Below, piece after piece: positions 8,451 through 16,421 of a DNA stretch of 60,088 nucleotides. The notes beneath the pieces are model-generated. The model did not search any database. It was not told the DNA's origin and saw only the letters and a program-made list of their open reading frames with translations. The stretch comes from Erythrobacter sp. GTDB lineage: Bacteria > Pseudomonadota > Alphaproteobacteria > Sphingomonadales > Sphingomonadaceae. The number at the start of each line of letters is the position of its first letter. The stretch's first letter is position 1. The translations under genes were made by a program, and so were the position numbers. Where the stretch lies: NCBI GenBank assembly GCA_009993635.1, contig JAACTC010000011.1:1-60088 (forward strand), given 5' to 3'.

Positions 8451-9548
8451 ATGACACTCGATTTCTTCCCCTCGCGCACGCTGACGCTTTACCTCGCCAA
8501 GATGTTCGTCCTGCGCATCCTGGCGGTGCTGGTGATGCTGGTGCTGGTGCTGATGATGCTAGACCTGCTGTCGACCAGCGGCGAGATTCTGTCCGTCCCC
8601 GGCAACAGCGAGGCCGATCTATGGCATTACGCCAGCTTGCGCGTGCCGTTGCTGATCCAGCGGTTCCTGCCCTATTCGGTGCTGCTGGCAACGATCATCA
8701 CTCTGGTGACGCTGAACCAGAACAGCGAAGTGATTGCGATGAAGGCGGCGGGGCTGTCCGCGCATCAGGTGCTCGCCCCGCTGATCATGACCGCGCTGAT
8801 CGTGTCGGTTGCCAGCTTCGCATTCAATGAAAGGGTGGTCACCCGCGCTGCAGCAGAGCTGAATGCGTGGGAGGATTCCGAATTCGGGGCGCTGCCGCAG
8901 GCACCCGAGGGCAACGGCGTGGTGTATCTCGTCGACGGGCCGGATATCCTGACCGCGCGCAGTTACGAGGGCGGTGGCCCCGCGCCGCGCCTGCGCGATG
9001 TTACATTCTACCAGCGGTCCCCCAGCGGGGAGATCACCCAGCAGATCGACGCGCCGGTCGCGGTGCGTGGACGCGATGGCTGGGCGATGCAGAGCCCGCG
9101 CGTCTTCACCGTCGGCACGGCCAGCGTGTCGCGACCGACCGAAGTGATCGTCGCGCCAAACGTCACGCCGCAGGACATCGAACTGGCATCGGTCGATCCG
9201 ACCGCGCAGCCGTTCTGGGAACTGGACAAATCGATCGACGCCTATCGCGCCGCCGGGCGCGATACCGGCGAGCTGGAGGCCAACTACTGGCACAAGCTCT
9301 CCGGCCCGCTGTCGGCCGTGCTGATGCCGATCCTTGGCGCGGTTGCAGGCTTCGGTCTCGCGCGGTCCGGGCAGCTGTTCATGCGCGCACTGATCGGAAT
9401 GGCGCTGGGCTTCGCCTATTTCGTGATCGACAATGCCGCGCTCTCGATCGGCAGCTTCGGCGTTTACCCGCCCTTCCTCGCGGCATGGGCGCCCTTCTTC
9501 CTGTTCCTCCTCATCGGCGAGACCGTGCTCGTACGCACCGAGGAATGA
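8451..9548 (+). CDS. lptG: LPS export ABC transporter permease LptG
   Basis: This 365-residue YjgP/YjgQ permease is the partner of LptF. It begins with RTLTLYLAKMFVLRIL leading into the first membrane helix, has VTLNQNSEVIAMKAAGLSAHQVL (coupling-helix region) near residue 85-107, a periplasmic domain over about 130-270, and three C-terminal membrane helices. Its last codons overlap the ATG of a GNAT gene (ATGA at 9545-9548), which implies translational coupling. The LptB ATPase gene is not in the window. Confidence 0.92.
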   Translation: MTLDFFPSRTLTLYLAKMFVLRILAVLVMLVLVLMMLDLLSTSGEILSVPGNSEADLWHYASLRVPLLIQRFLPYSVLLATIITLVTLNQNSEVIAMKAAGLSAHQVLAPLIMTALIVSVASFAFNERVVTRAAAELNAWEDSEFGALPQAPEGNGVVYLVDGPDILTARSYEGGGPAPRLRDVTFYQRSPSGEITQQIDAPVAVRGRDGWAMQSPRVFTVGTASVSRPTEVIVAPNVTPQDIELASVDPTAQPFWELDKSIDAYRAAGRDTGELEANYWHKLSGPLSAVLMPILGAVAGFGLARSGQLFMRALIGMALGFAYFVIDNAALSIGSFGVYPPFLAAWAPFFLFLLIGETVLVRTEE

Positions 9549-10075
9549 GCGCCGCCCATTCGCACGAATGGCATATCCGCCTCGCCCGTGCCGCCGACGC
9601 CCCTCACCTGCCCGCGATCGAACGGGCGGCGGGCACCATGTTCGCAAGGATCGACGGGCTGCACGACCTGCCATCGCACCCGGCATTGCCGGTCGAAACG
9701 CTGGCCCGGTACATCGCGCGCGGTCACAGCCTCGTCGCCTGCCAGCTCGATCGGGTCGTGGGGTTCCTCGTCAGCGAGCCATTCGGGCGCGAGCTGCATG
9801 TCCGGGAAGTTGATGTGCACCCGGACGCGCAAGGCAAGGGCATCGGCGCAGCCCTGTTGCGCGGTTGCATGATCGATGCGGGCAATAGCGGCTTCGATGC
9901 GCTGACCCTCACCACTTTTGCCGACGTGCCCTGGAACGCGCCGTTCTATCGCCGTATCGGCTTTGTGGACATTGCCCCGGCAGACCACGCGCGGCTAGCG
10001 GGCGAGCTGGAGAAGGAAGAAGCGCAGGGGATGCCCCCCGGTTCGCGCGTCGCCATGATCCGGCACTTCGCCTGA
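9545..10075 (+). CDS. GNAT family N-acetyltransferase
   Basis: This 176-residue protein has the acetyl-CoA binding signature of the GNAT fold, VREVDVHPDAQGKGIGAALLRG (about residues 82-103), followed by ALTLTTFADVPWNAPFYRRIGF, the usual final motif. It is probably a cytoplasmic acetyltransferase of unknown substrate. The ATG overlaps the lptG stop, so it rides on the lptFG operon, although nothing shows a link to LPS. It ends just before a convergent desaturase gene. Confidence 0.85.
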   Translation: MSAAHSHEWHIRLARAADAPHLPAIERAAGTMFARIDGLHDLPSHPALPVETLARYIARGHSLVACQLDRVVGFLVSEPFGRELHVREVDVHPDAQGKGIGAALLRGCMIDAGNSGFDALTLTTFADVPWNAPFYRRIGFVDIAPADHARLAGELEKEEAQGMPPGSRVAMIRHFA

Positions 10076-10087
10076 GCGAGAGCGCCC

Positions 10088-11194
10088 TCAGCCGGTCTTC
10101 CCGTCTCCGGGCCGACTGACCATGGTGCTCCGCGCGATCCGCCCGACCAGCACCAGCAGACCGGGATGGTTCGCGCCGCCGTATGTCGAATCCGTACCCA
10201 GTTCGCGCGCAAGGCGACGATGTGCCTCGGGCAGGTCGTGATAGGGCATGGAAGGCATCAGGTGGTGCAACGCATGGTAGCGTAGACCGACTGGCGCCCA
10301 GACCTCCGCGACCATGCCCGGTGGCGGCACGTTCACCGAATCGAGGAACTGCGCGGTCACCGTCATCGCCTCGCCCTCGTTCTCCCACAGGTGCGCCACC
10401 AGCGTCCGCAGCTGATTGAGCAGTGCGGTGAGCGACAAGACCGCAAGGGCGGTCAGCAGCGGCCGCCAGCCAAATGCCAGCGGGCTGGCCAGCAGCACGA
10501 TCGCCCACAGGCTGGCACCGGCTTCCTGCCACCGTACTCGTTTTGCAAACGCGCCTTCGGGGGCCTTGCGCCGGAAATCGGGATTGATCGACAGCGAGGA
10601 AAGCCGCTGCCACGTGAAGCGGCGAACCGCAGGAATGACCACGCCCAGCGGCACCAGCACGGCGAAACGGAACAGCAGGGCAATGGGCGCGAGCAGGGCG
10701 ACCGCGACGAACAGCGGCAGGCTCCAGGGCTTCATCAGCGCCAGCGGCAGGTATTCCGGATCCTCCACCGTGCCATACTGCGTGCGCTTGTGATGGATCG
10801 TATGCACGCCTTCGTACATGAAGCTGGGCGTGAGCAGCGGAATGCCGACCAGCAGGTTCCAGCCGGTGCGAAAACCGCGCAGTGCGCTGCGATGAATATG
10901 CGTCAGCTCGTGGATGAACATCTCTGCGCGATAGAACGCCAGCGCACCGACCAGGCCCGCCAGAAGCTGGATGGCGAGGTTGCCCGAGAGGATCGCTGTC
11001 GCAATTCCGGCATAGCCCAATGCAGCGGACAGCAGCATGTCCGGCCAATAGATCGTCGGCTTAGCTTCGCCGAGATCCTTGGTGAGATCGCGCGCGGCGC
11101 GCAGCATCGCCTTGTCGTCCTCGACCATGAACTGGACGCGCGTGGCGCGGCCCGCTGAATGCCGGGCTGGATCGACTGTCTTGTGCATAGTCAT
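10088..11194 (-). CDS. Membrane fatty acid desaturase family protein
   Basis: This is an integral membrane di-iron enzyme. Three histidine boxes are visible: HELTH (residues 95-99), HTIHH (131-135) and HALHH near residue 325 followed by LMPSMPYHDLPEAH. Hydrophobic segments lie at about 50-88, 112-125, 175-215 and 250-285. Enzymes of this fold desaturate or hydroxylate acyl lipids or carotenoids. The frame is open to 11305, but the ATG at 11194 (or 11188) gives a standard N-terminus of 368 residues. No clear ribosome site resolves this. It is divergent from a GNAT gene across about 145 bp. The exact substrate cannot be read from sequence. Confidence 0.82.
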   Translation of the reverse strand: MTMHKTVDPARHSAGRATRVQFMVEDDKAMLRAARDLTKDLGEAKPTIYWPDMLLSAALGYAGIATAILSGNLAIQLLAGLVGALAFYRAEMFIHELTHIHRSALRGFRTGWNLLVGIPLLTPSFMYEGVHTIHHKRTQYGTVEDPEYLPLALMKPWSLPLFVAVALLAPIALLFRFAVLVPLGVVIPAVRRFTWQRLSSLSINPDFRRKAPEGAFAKRVRWQEAGASLWAIVLLASPLAFGWRPLLTALAVLSLTALLNQLRTLVAHLWENEGEAMTVTAQFLDSVNVPPPGMVAEVWAPVGLRYHALHHLMPSMPYHDLPEAHRRLARELGTDSTYGGANHPGLLVLVGRIARSTMVSRPGDGKTG

Positions 11195-11340
11195 GTGTGG
11201 ATTGTTTCCGAATCCCGTACTAGAGCAATTCTGCAGGCGGGCCAAATGCATCATCTCGAACAGAGTGATCGACGGGGTTGCGTCCTTCAGGTGCGAAGGA
11301 CACATGAGCCGCTTGGTAACTCCATAAACGAGGCACGCAA

Positions 11341-12534
11341 GTGAACGATCAAACGACCCGGGCCGATGGCGTCCGGGCGCCCACAGACGAGATAGTGATT
11401 GCCCCGGTGAGCGGCAAGCGCGGCCGTGCGGCCTTCGTCGATCTGGGCCGCCGCTTCGCCGCGCAAGTGCCGAATTCCGTTCCGCAGCTGCGCTCAGAGC
11501 AGCTCGAACTGGTCCATCCCGACAAGAACCCCTTCTTCGCCCATGCCGATGTTCAGCTTTTCATGGCCGAACGCGGCGGCAAGCCGGTGGGCCGCATCAG
11601 TGCGCATATCGACCGTCTCGCCCTGTCGGTTCCGGCTGATCAGGGCATGGGGCCGGGCACCGGCATGTTCGGCTATTTCGACGCCGAAGATGCGCAGGTG
11701 GGCGATGCGCTACTCGCGGCGGCGGAAGAATGGCTGCGCGCCAGAGGCATGACCAAGGTGCTTGGCCCGATCTCGATGTCGATCTGGGAGGAACCGGGCC
11801 TGCTGGTGCGCGGGCAGGATCACCCGCCGATGATCATGATGGGCCACCACCCCTCGCAGTACGAGGCGTTTATCACCGCCAACGGCTACGAGCCGGCCAA
11901 GCGGCTGTATACCTACGACCTCGATATTTCTCAGCAATTCCCGCCGCTGGTCCAGCGGATCGTCAAATCCGGCGAACGCAATCCGCGCATCCGCATGCGC
12001 AAGGTCGAACTTGATCACTACGAGCGCGAAATCGAGATCATCCTCGAAATTCTCAACGACGCATGGTCCGAAAACTGGGGCTTCGTGCCGCTGACCGATG
12101 CGGAGGTGCAGCACACCGGCAAGAAGCTGCGGCCGCTGATCCACCCCGAACTCAACCGGATCGCGGAGCTCGATGGCGAACCTGTCGCCTTCATGCTGAC
12201 GCTGCCGGACGTGAACGATCTGTTTGCGCGCACCGGCGGCAAGCTGTTCCCGTTCGGCTGGCTTTCGACGCTCGGCTGGTTGCGCAAGCCGATGGGTGCG
12301 GGAATGCGGGTGCCCCTGATGGGGGTCCGCAAGCGGCTGCACAATTCCCGCCTGGCAAGCCAGCTGGCCTTTATGATGATCAGCGATATTCGCGGCTACG
12401 CGTCGAAGACCTTCCGTTCCGAGCGTGGCGAGATCGGCTGGATCCTCGACGACAACCAGGGAATGGTCGCGATCGCCAATACGATCGACAGCAACATCAA
12501 TCGCGAATACGTGATCTATAGCAAGGATCTGTAA
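11341..12534 (+). CDS. GNAT-fold N-acetyltransferase-like protein (YghO-type)
   Basis: This 397-residue soluble protein resembles the YghO-like GNAT-fold family. Visible stretches include HPDKNPFFAHADVQLFMAER, GRISAHIDR, GPGTGMFGYFDAEDAQVGDALLAAAEEWLRARGMTKVLGPISMSIWEEPG (about residues 100-150), and a second GNAT-like part near 230-390. Start codon is GTG at 11341, preceded by ACGAGG. Function is not established for this family, and annotation pipelines have given it inconsistent names. An EcfG promoter and the response regulator gene lie immediately downstream, but nothing indicates that this gene itself is under stress control. Confidence 0.7.
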   Translation: MNDQTTRADGVRAPTDEIVIAPVSGKRGRAAFVDLGRRFAAQVPNSVPQLRSEQLELVHPDKNPFFAHADVQLFMAERGGKPVGRISAHIDRLALSVPADQGMGPGTGMFGYFDAEDAQVGDALLAAAEEWLRARGMTKVLGPISMSIWEEPGLLVRGQDHPPMIMMGHHPSQYEAFITANGYEPAKRLYTYDLDISQQFPPLVQRIVKSGERNPRIRMRKVELDHYEREIEIILEILNDAWSENWGFVPLTDAEVQHTGKKLRPLIHPELNRIAELDGEPVAFMLTLPDVNDLFARTGGKLFPFGWLSTLGWLRKPMGAGMRVPLMGVRKRLHNSRLASQLAFMMISDIRGYASKTFRSERGEIGWILDDNQGMVAIANTIDSNINREYVIYSKDL

Positions 12535-12550
12535 CTCGCGTGCACTGGCC

Positions 12551-12576
12551 GGAACATCCCGGCACCCTGCGTCGTT
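12551..12576 (+). promoter_or_regulatory. EcfG (general stress sigma factor) promoter for the single-domain response regulator
   Basis: GGAAC at 12551-12555 and CGTT at 12573-12576 are separated by 17 bp, a perfect match to the EcfG/SigT consensus. It lies 69-94 bp before the response regulator ATG and just after the previous gene, placing the regulator in the general stress regulon. Confidence 0.75.
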
Positions 12577-12644
12577 CGATTGCCTGACCACACCCGGTAC
12601 GGGCAAGGCGCCAATCGATAGGCGCAGGCGAAGGACGACCACAA

Positions 12645-13070
12645 ATGCCGGCTGAAGACCGAGCTGCCGAGAAGACTCGCAAATTCGGACCCGTGCTGGT
12701 GGTCGAAGACGATGCCGTGCTGGCGATGGCAGTGGAAGACGCCTTGCTGGATGCGGGCGCACGCGACGTCGCCATCGCCTCGACCACGGATCAGGCCCTG
12801 CAAACCTTGCGAGACCGGCGCTTTGCGGCAGTGATCCTGGATGTGCACCTTGCCGATCGGGGCGATGGCTGGGCGATCGCCGAGCTCGTTCGTGCGCTGG
12901 GTGCCGAAGCCCCCAAGGTGATCTTTGCCACCGGCTCGCCGGACGAGATACCGCAGGACATCGCGGAACTCGGCCCCGTGCTCGCAAAGCCTTACGATTT
13001 TGCGCGATTGGTAGAGCTGGTCCGGCCCGAGCCGCGCCCCTCGCTATTCTCGCGCCTGCGCCGCGATTAG
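12645..13070 (+). CDS. Single-domain response regulator (receiver only)
   Basis: The protein has 141 residues and consists of one receiver domain with no output domain. Acidic pocket residues Glu21-Asp22-Asp23 (VVEDD), phospho-acceptor Asp66 (VILDVHLADRGDG), Thr96 (FATGS) and Lys115 (LAKPYD) are present. A short Pro/Arg tail ends the protein. Single-domain receivers commonly act with HWE-type kinases and PhyR in alphaproteobacterial general stress signalling, as phosphate sinks or kinase activators. Its perfect EcfG promoter and its position 320 bp from phyR support that role here. Confidence 0.88.
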   Translation: MPAEDRAAEKTRKFGPVLVVEDDAVLAMAVEDALLDAGARDVAIASTTDQALQTLRDRRFAAVILDVHLADRGDGWAIAELVRALGAEAPKVIFATGSPDEIPQDIAELGPVLAKPYDFARLVELVRPEPRPSLFSRLRRD

Positions 13071-13129
13071 GCGCTTCGCCAGGCCGGTTAACGGGCCGCC
13101 GACGCTTCGCGCTGCACACACCTTGCAAC

Positions 13130-13173
13130 GAAAAAAAGGCCTTCTATCCGCGCGTTAGCGGAAAGAAGGCCTT
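13130..13173 (-). terminator. Intrinsic terminator on the minus strand
   Basis: A 10-bp GC/AT stem, an A-A mismatch, and a further 5-bp stem close a 6-nt loop; the minus-strand 3' side runs into eight consecutive T (A tract 13130-13137 on the plus strand). The plus strand has no T run after the hairpin, so it is oriented for minus-strand transcription, though it may also slow plus-strand readthrough from the response regulator. Confidence 0.75.
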
Positions 13174-13226
13174 CGGGATCGTATCACCAGCCGCTTGGAC
13201 GGGAGGGGGGTCTCGGCGGTGACATA
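13130..13226 (-). ncRNA. Candidate small RNA with a C-rich loop, inside the general stress locus
   Basis: The gap from 13071 to 13389 holds no protein gene. On the minus strand, bases 13222-13215 (TCACCGCC) pair with 13192-13184 (GGC-T-GGTGA, one bulge), exposing a 22-nt loop that contains GAGACCCCCCTCCC, an anti-Shine-Dalgarno-like tract. A second long hairpin (13173-13136, arms AAGGCCTTCT/AGAAGGCCTT plus a TCCGC/GCGGA upper stem) is followed on this strand only by a run of eight T, a canonical intrinsic terminator. No minus-strand protein gene lies upstream within 1 kb, so the terminator needs another transcript. An EcfG-like promoter at 13232-13256 would start RNA at about 13226. Predicted length is about 97 nt. 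Confidence 0.55.
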
Positions 13227-13231
13227 GGGGA

Positions 13232-13256
13232 AATGCACTGCCCCGGACGGGGTTCC
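13232..13256 (-). promoter_or_regulatory. EcfG-like promoter for the candidate small RNA
   Basis: On the minus strand GGAAC (13256-13252) and CATT (13235-13232) are separated by 16 bp, one mismatch from GGAAC-N16-CGTT. It stands 6-10 bp before the first hairpin of the candidate RNA, the correct distance for a transcription start. Confidence 0.4.
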
Positions 13257-13333
13257 GGCGGTGGTGAAAATTTTTTTCGCAGAACCCGATCGCATCGCGT
13301 GACTGCCGTCTCGCACCAACTTACAGGTCTCTT

Positions 13334-13358
13334 GGAACCGCCCCTTGCGCTGCTCGTT
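13334..13358 (+). promoter_or_regulatory. EcfG promoter for phyR
   Basis: GGAAC at 13334-13338 and CGTT at 13355-13358 with a 16-bp spacer match the EcfG consensus exactly, 32 bp before the phyR ATG. This predicts positive feedback of the stress sigma factor on its own activator. Confidence 0.8.
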
Positions 13359-13389
13359 GCGGGGTAGGTTCAGACGGGAAAGATGTCTT

Positions 13390-14193
13390 ATGTCAATTGG
13401 TGAAAATGTCGCTGCGAACCTGCCTTATCTGCGTCGCTACGCGCGCGCGCTGACCGGGTCGCAGCAAACCGGCGACGCCTTTGTGCGCGCCACGCTTGAG
13501 GCCGCATTGGCCGACGATGATTTGAAGGCTTCGCTCGAAGGCGGCCGGGTGCCGCTGTATCGCGCCTTCAACAAGGTCTGGGCGAGCGCCTATATGGAGG
13601 TGTCCGATGTCGGCGCCGATGCCGCCGACCTGCCCCGCGAGGTCGAAGCCGACCGACTGCAGACGGTCACGCCGCTCAACCGCCAGGCTTTGCTGCTGAC
13701 CACGCTGGAAGATTTCACGATCGAGCAATCGGCCGAAATCATGGAAAAGTCGCCCGAAGAGGTCGAGCGAATGGTGCAGGACGCGATCGCCGAGATCGAC
13801 CGCGAGTCCTCGACCAGCGTGCTCATCATCGAAGACGAGCCGCTGATTTCGATGCAGCTCGAAGATCTGGTGCGCGGGCTCGGCCACGAAATCTGCGGCA
13901 CCGCGGCCACCCGCACGCAGGCGCAGGAAGTGGTTGCCGAGAAGACCCCGGGGCTGGTGCTGGCCGACATTCAGCTGGCCGACGGCTCCTCGGGGCTCGA
14001 TGCGGTGGACGATATCCTCAGCATCGGCAGTGTCCCGGTGATTTTCATCACGGCCTATCCCGAGCGACTGCTGACCGGCGACCGGCCCGAGCCGACCTAT
14101 CTGGTCACCAAGCCGTTTCAGGAAGCGACCGTTCGCGCGGCGATCAGCCAGGCGCTGTTCTTCAACTCCACCGCGGATCGCGATTCCGCCTGA
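13390..14193 (+). CDS. phyR: General stress response regulator PhyR (anti-anti-sigma factor)
   Basis: PhyR of 267 residues has an N-terminal sigma-like domain (about residues 5-125, with LPYLRRYARALTGS and LNRQALLLTTLEDFTIEQSAEIM) and a C-terminal receiver domain (about 138-260). The receiver has the acidic pair in IIEDEPLIS, phospho-acceptor Asp193 (VLADIQLADG) and Lys in LVTKPFQ. When phosphorylated, PhyR binds NepR and frees EcfG; this is established for the family. ATG 13390 is chosen over the upstream frame opening at 13345 because it fits the family N-terminus and lies downstream of a perfect EcfG promoter. A terminator follows. Confidence 0.95.
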   Translation: MSIGENVAANLPYLRRYARALTGSQQTGDAFVRATLEAALADDDLKASLEGGRVPLYRAFNKVWASAYMEVSDVGADAADLPREVEADRLQTVTPLNRQALLLTTLEDFTIEQSAEIMEKSPEEVERMVQDAIAEIDRESSTSVLIIEDEPLISMQLEDLVRGLGHEICGTAATRTQAQEVVAEKTPGLVLADIQLADGSSGLDAVDDILSIGSVPVIFITAYPERLLTGDRPEPTYLVTKPFQEATVRAAISQALFFNSTADRDSA

Positions 14194-14221
14194 GCTGACG
14201 GTCCATTCAAAGCGAAACAAC

Positions 14222-14252
14222 AAAGGGGCGTCGCATCTGCGGCGCCCTTTTT
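14222..14252 (+). terminator. Rho-independent terminator after phyR
   Basis: AAAGGG...CCCTTT with an inner GC stem and a 4-nt loop is followed by TTTTT-rich sequence, about 30 bp after the phyR stop. Confidence 0.7.
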
Positions 14253-14354
14253 CTTGGCGCGCTGGCAGGGCTGGCGCAAACGGACGCGCGTAGGCGGTTA
14301 GTCGGACGTAGGTAAAAGGTCGTGCGCCCTTCGGTCCAACAGTACCCGCCGCCT

Positions 14355-16040
14355 TCAGGTACCGGGTGCATCCTCGCGCAGCGCGCGCTGGCGGGCGCGC
14401 ATTCTGAACTCGGTCGGCCGGCGCACAGGAACGCGCAGCGCGCAGCGAACACCGCCCGGCGCAAAGTCCAGATCGACCGGGTGCTTCAGCTCGTGGGCCA
14501 CGATCTTCTCGATCAGTTCGGTGCCGAAACCCCGCTTGCGTTCTCCCGGGACAGGGGGGCCACCGGCTTCCTGCCAGATCACTTCGACCAGATCGTCCTT
14601 GAGACGGGTCCAGCGCACCGATAGCTCGCCTGCCTCTACCGACAGGGCGCCATATTTCGATGCATTGGTCGCCAGCTCATGGATCGCCAGCCCGAACGAG
14701 AGCGCATCGTTTGGTGCCAGCTCGACCTGTGGGCCATCCAGTTCGAGCTTGGCCTCGGCCGCATTGGCGTAGGGGGCAAGCTCTGCCTCCAGCACAGCGA
14801 GCAGCGGCGTGGTGCCCCACTCCGACTGGGTCAGCAGATCGTGCGTGGCCGACAGCGCGCGGATACGCCCGTCGAGCCCGCTGGCAAAATCCTCCAGCGA
14901 ATGGGCGCGCCGCCGGGTCAGCGCGACGATCGACAGCACGTTGGCAAGCGTGTTCTTCACCCGATGGTTCAACTCTCGGGTCAGCGAATTGCGGATCGAA
15001 TTCTGTTCGGCATAAAAGTCCAGCGCCGCCTGGTCTTCGTGCGCCTGCTGCGTCAGCAGCCGGGCGACCAGCATGGACAGGCTGGCGACCGCGATCCCAA
15101 ACAGCAGGGTGATCATCGACAGCAACGACAGGGCGTCGCCGCGCGCGGATTCGACCTCCACCGTCATCGGACGATCCGCCAGCTGCACCTCGATCCGGGT
15201 GACGTTCCCGGTGCTCACTTCCGGCGGGTGCGAGGCAACGAGGTTTGCCGCGACCGGCGCGCCATCGTAAAGGCGCACCCCGCGCCGACCGACCACTTCG
15301 CGCGTCAGTACCGAATCGAGAAAGTCCTGCGAGTTGAACGGGCTGTAGACGAAGCCGCGGATCATCTGTCCGCGCGTGCCGGGCTCGAAGACCGGCATAT
15401 AGATCACGAACCCGCGACGGCTGTCGGCCCGGTTCTGAACCAGATCGATATGGCCGCTGGCGGTGGGGCGACCGGTGCGGATCGCTTCCTGCATCGCTTC
15501 GCGCCGCGCCGGGTCGGAATAGATGTTATACCCCAGCGCGCCGCGATTCATGTCGACCATCGGTTCGAAGAAGGTGGCCGGCACGGCGATGTTGGTGCCG
15601 GCTTCCGGCATCGGGGCGATGGTGAAATCGGTGCCGGTCTCTGCCGACATCCTGCGCTCGAACGCAGCGATCTCGCCCCGCGATACGATCGGTGCCCAGC
15701 CGATCCCGGCCGACCCGCGATAGTCTGCATCCAGCCTCAGATCGGTCGCGAAGCGGCGGAACAGGTCCGCAGGGATGGCGTCGAGGGAGCTGATGAGCGA
15801 GGCCCCGGCGATCAGGTACGAACCGCTGGTATTGACCCTCCGGTCTAGCGAAGAGGCGATGACCTGCGCAGTTTCGGCGGTCACCGCCTGCTCACGCCGT
15901 TTTTCGCCCCGCTCGATCGCGAACACGCTCAGCGCGGTGATTGCGGTGATCAGCAGGAAGATGATCACCGGCACGGCTCGCGGATAATGGATCAACCATC
16001 GCCGAAATCGTCTGGTAGGAAGAGAATTATCGGACGCCAC
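14355..16040 (-). CDS. CHASE-domain HWE/HisKA_2 sensor histidine kinase (PhyK-type)
   Basis: This 561-residue kinase has a membrane helix near residues 22-42, a periplasmic CHASE domain over about 80-270 (GSAGIGWAPIV, ATFFEPMVDMNRGALGYNIYSDP), a second membrane helix near 303-325, and a cytoplasmic HWE/HisKA_2 kinase core. The phospho-acceptor is His359 in ELNHRVKNTLANVL; the ATP lid region includes LAIHELATNASKYGAL and RGFGTELIEKI. HWE kinases next to phyR/nepR/ecfG normally phosphorylate PhyR in response to an external cue, so that is the likely role. It is transcribed opposite to nepR-ecfG; the shared upstream region carries an EcfG promoter whose reverse strand is also promoter-like. Confidence 0.9.
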   Translation of the reverse strand: MASDNSLPTRRFRRWLIHYPRAVPVIIFLLITAITALSVFAIERGEKRREQAVTAETAQVIASSLDRRVNTSGSYLIAGASLISSLDAIPADLFRRFATDLRLDADYRGSAGIGWAPIVSRGEIAAFERRMSAETGTDFTIAPMPEAGTNIAVPATFFEPMVDMNRGALGYNIYSDPARREAMQEAIRTGRPTASGHIDLVQNRADSRRGFVIYMPVFEPGTRGQMIRGFVYSPFNSQDFLDSVLTREVVGRRGVRLYDGAPVAANLVASHPPEVSTGNVTRIEVQLADRPMTVEVESARGDALSLLSMITLLFGIAVASLSMLVARLLTQQAHEDQAALDFYAEQNSIRNSLTRELNHRVKNTLANVLSIVALTRRRAHSLEDFASGLDGRIRALSATHDLLTQSEWGTTPLLAVLEAELAPYANAAEAKLELDGPQVELAPNDALSFGLAIHELATNASKYGALSVEAGELSVRWTRLKDDLVEVIWQEAGGPPVPGERKRGFGTELIEKIVAHELKHPVDLDFAPGGVRCALRVPVRRPTEFRMRARQRALREDAPGT

Positions 16041-16108
16041 GTATGCTCCGTTTCGGGTCTTCGGTATGGTCCGCGCCCGGCGGTCATTAGGCTATCGGAT
16101 ACAGCAAG

Positions 16109-16133
16109 GGAACCACGCGCAGGCCGCAACGTT
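16109..16133 (+). promoter_or_regulatory. EcfG promoter for nepR-ecfG
   Basis: GGAAC at 16109-16113 and CGTT at 16130-16133, spacer 16 bp, match the consensus exactly and lie about 76 bp before nepR. This predicts autoregulation. The opposite strand reads GGAAC-N16-GGTT towards the kinase gene, a weaker possible divergent promoter. Confidence 0.8.
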
Positions 16134-16208
16134 CCAACAGTCTCGGATCGATAATGGGAAGGGCAGGCTTGGGTTTCGGCAAACGAAGGCCCATGTTAGC
16201 CGACAGGC

Positions 16209-16421
16209 ATGAACAACAAAGATAATCCTGAAGCGCGCACAGCGCCGCAGAAGCAGGCAAAACCCGGTGGCGAGGCTGCAGATCAGCCCCAATGGGCAGA
16301 CAGCCTGCGCAACATGTACGAATCGGTCGTGGACGAACCGATCCCCGACAGTTTCAAGGATCTGCTCGCTCAGCTCGACGATCCCAAGAAGGGTTCGCCC
16401 ACGAAAGAGGGTGGGCAATGA
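16209..16421 (+). CDS. nepR: Anti-sigma factor NepR
   Basis: NepR is a small protein (70 residues) that holds EcfG inactive until phosphorylated PhyR captures it. The conserved helix region is visible as WADSLRNMYESVVDEPIPDSFKDLLAQL (about residues 29-56), where the two NepR helices contact EcfG and PhyR; the flanks are charged and disordered-looking. The stop overlaps the ecfG start (ATGA at 16418-16421), giving coupled synthesis of the sigma/anti-sigma pair. A perfect EcfG promoter lies upstream. Confidence 0.93.
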   Translation: MNNKDNPEARTAPQKQAKPGGEAADQPQWADSLRNMYESVVDEPIPDSFKDLLAQLDDPKKGSPTKEGGQ

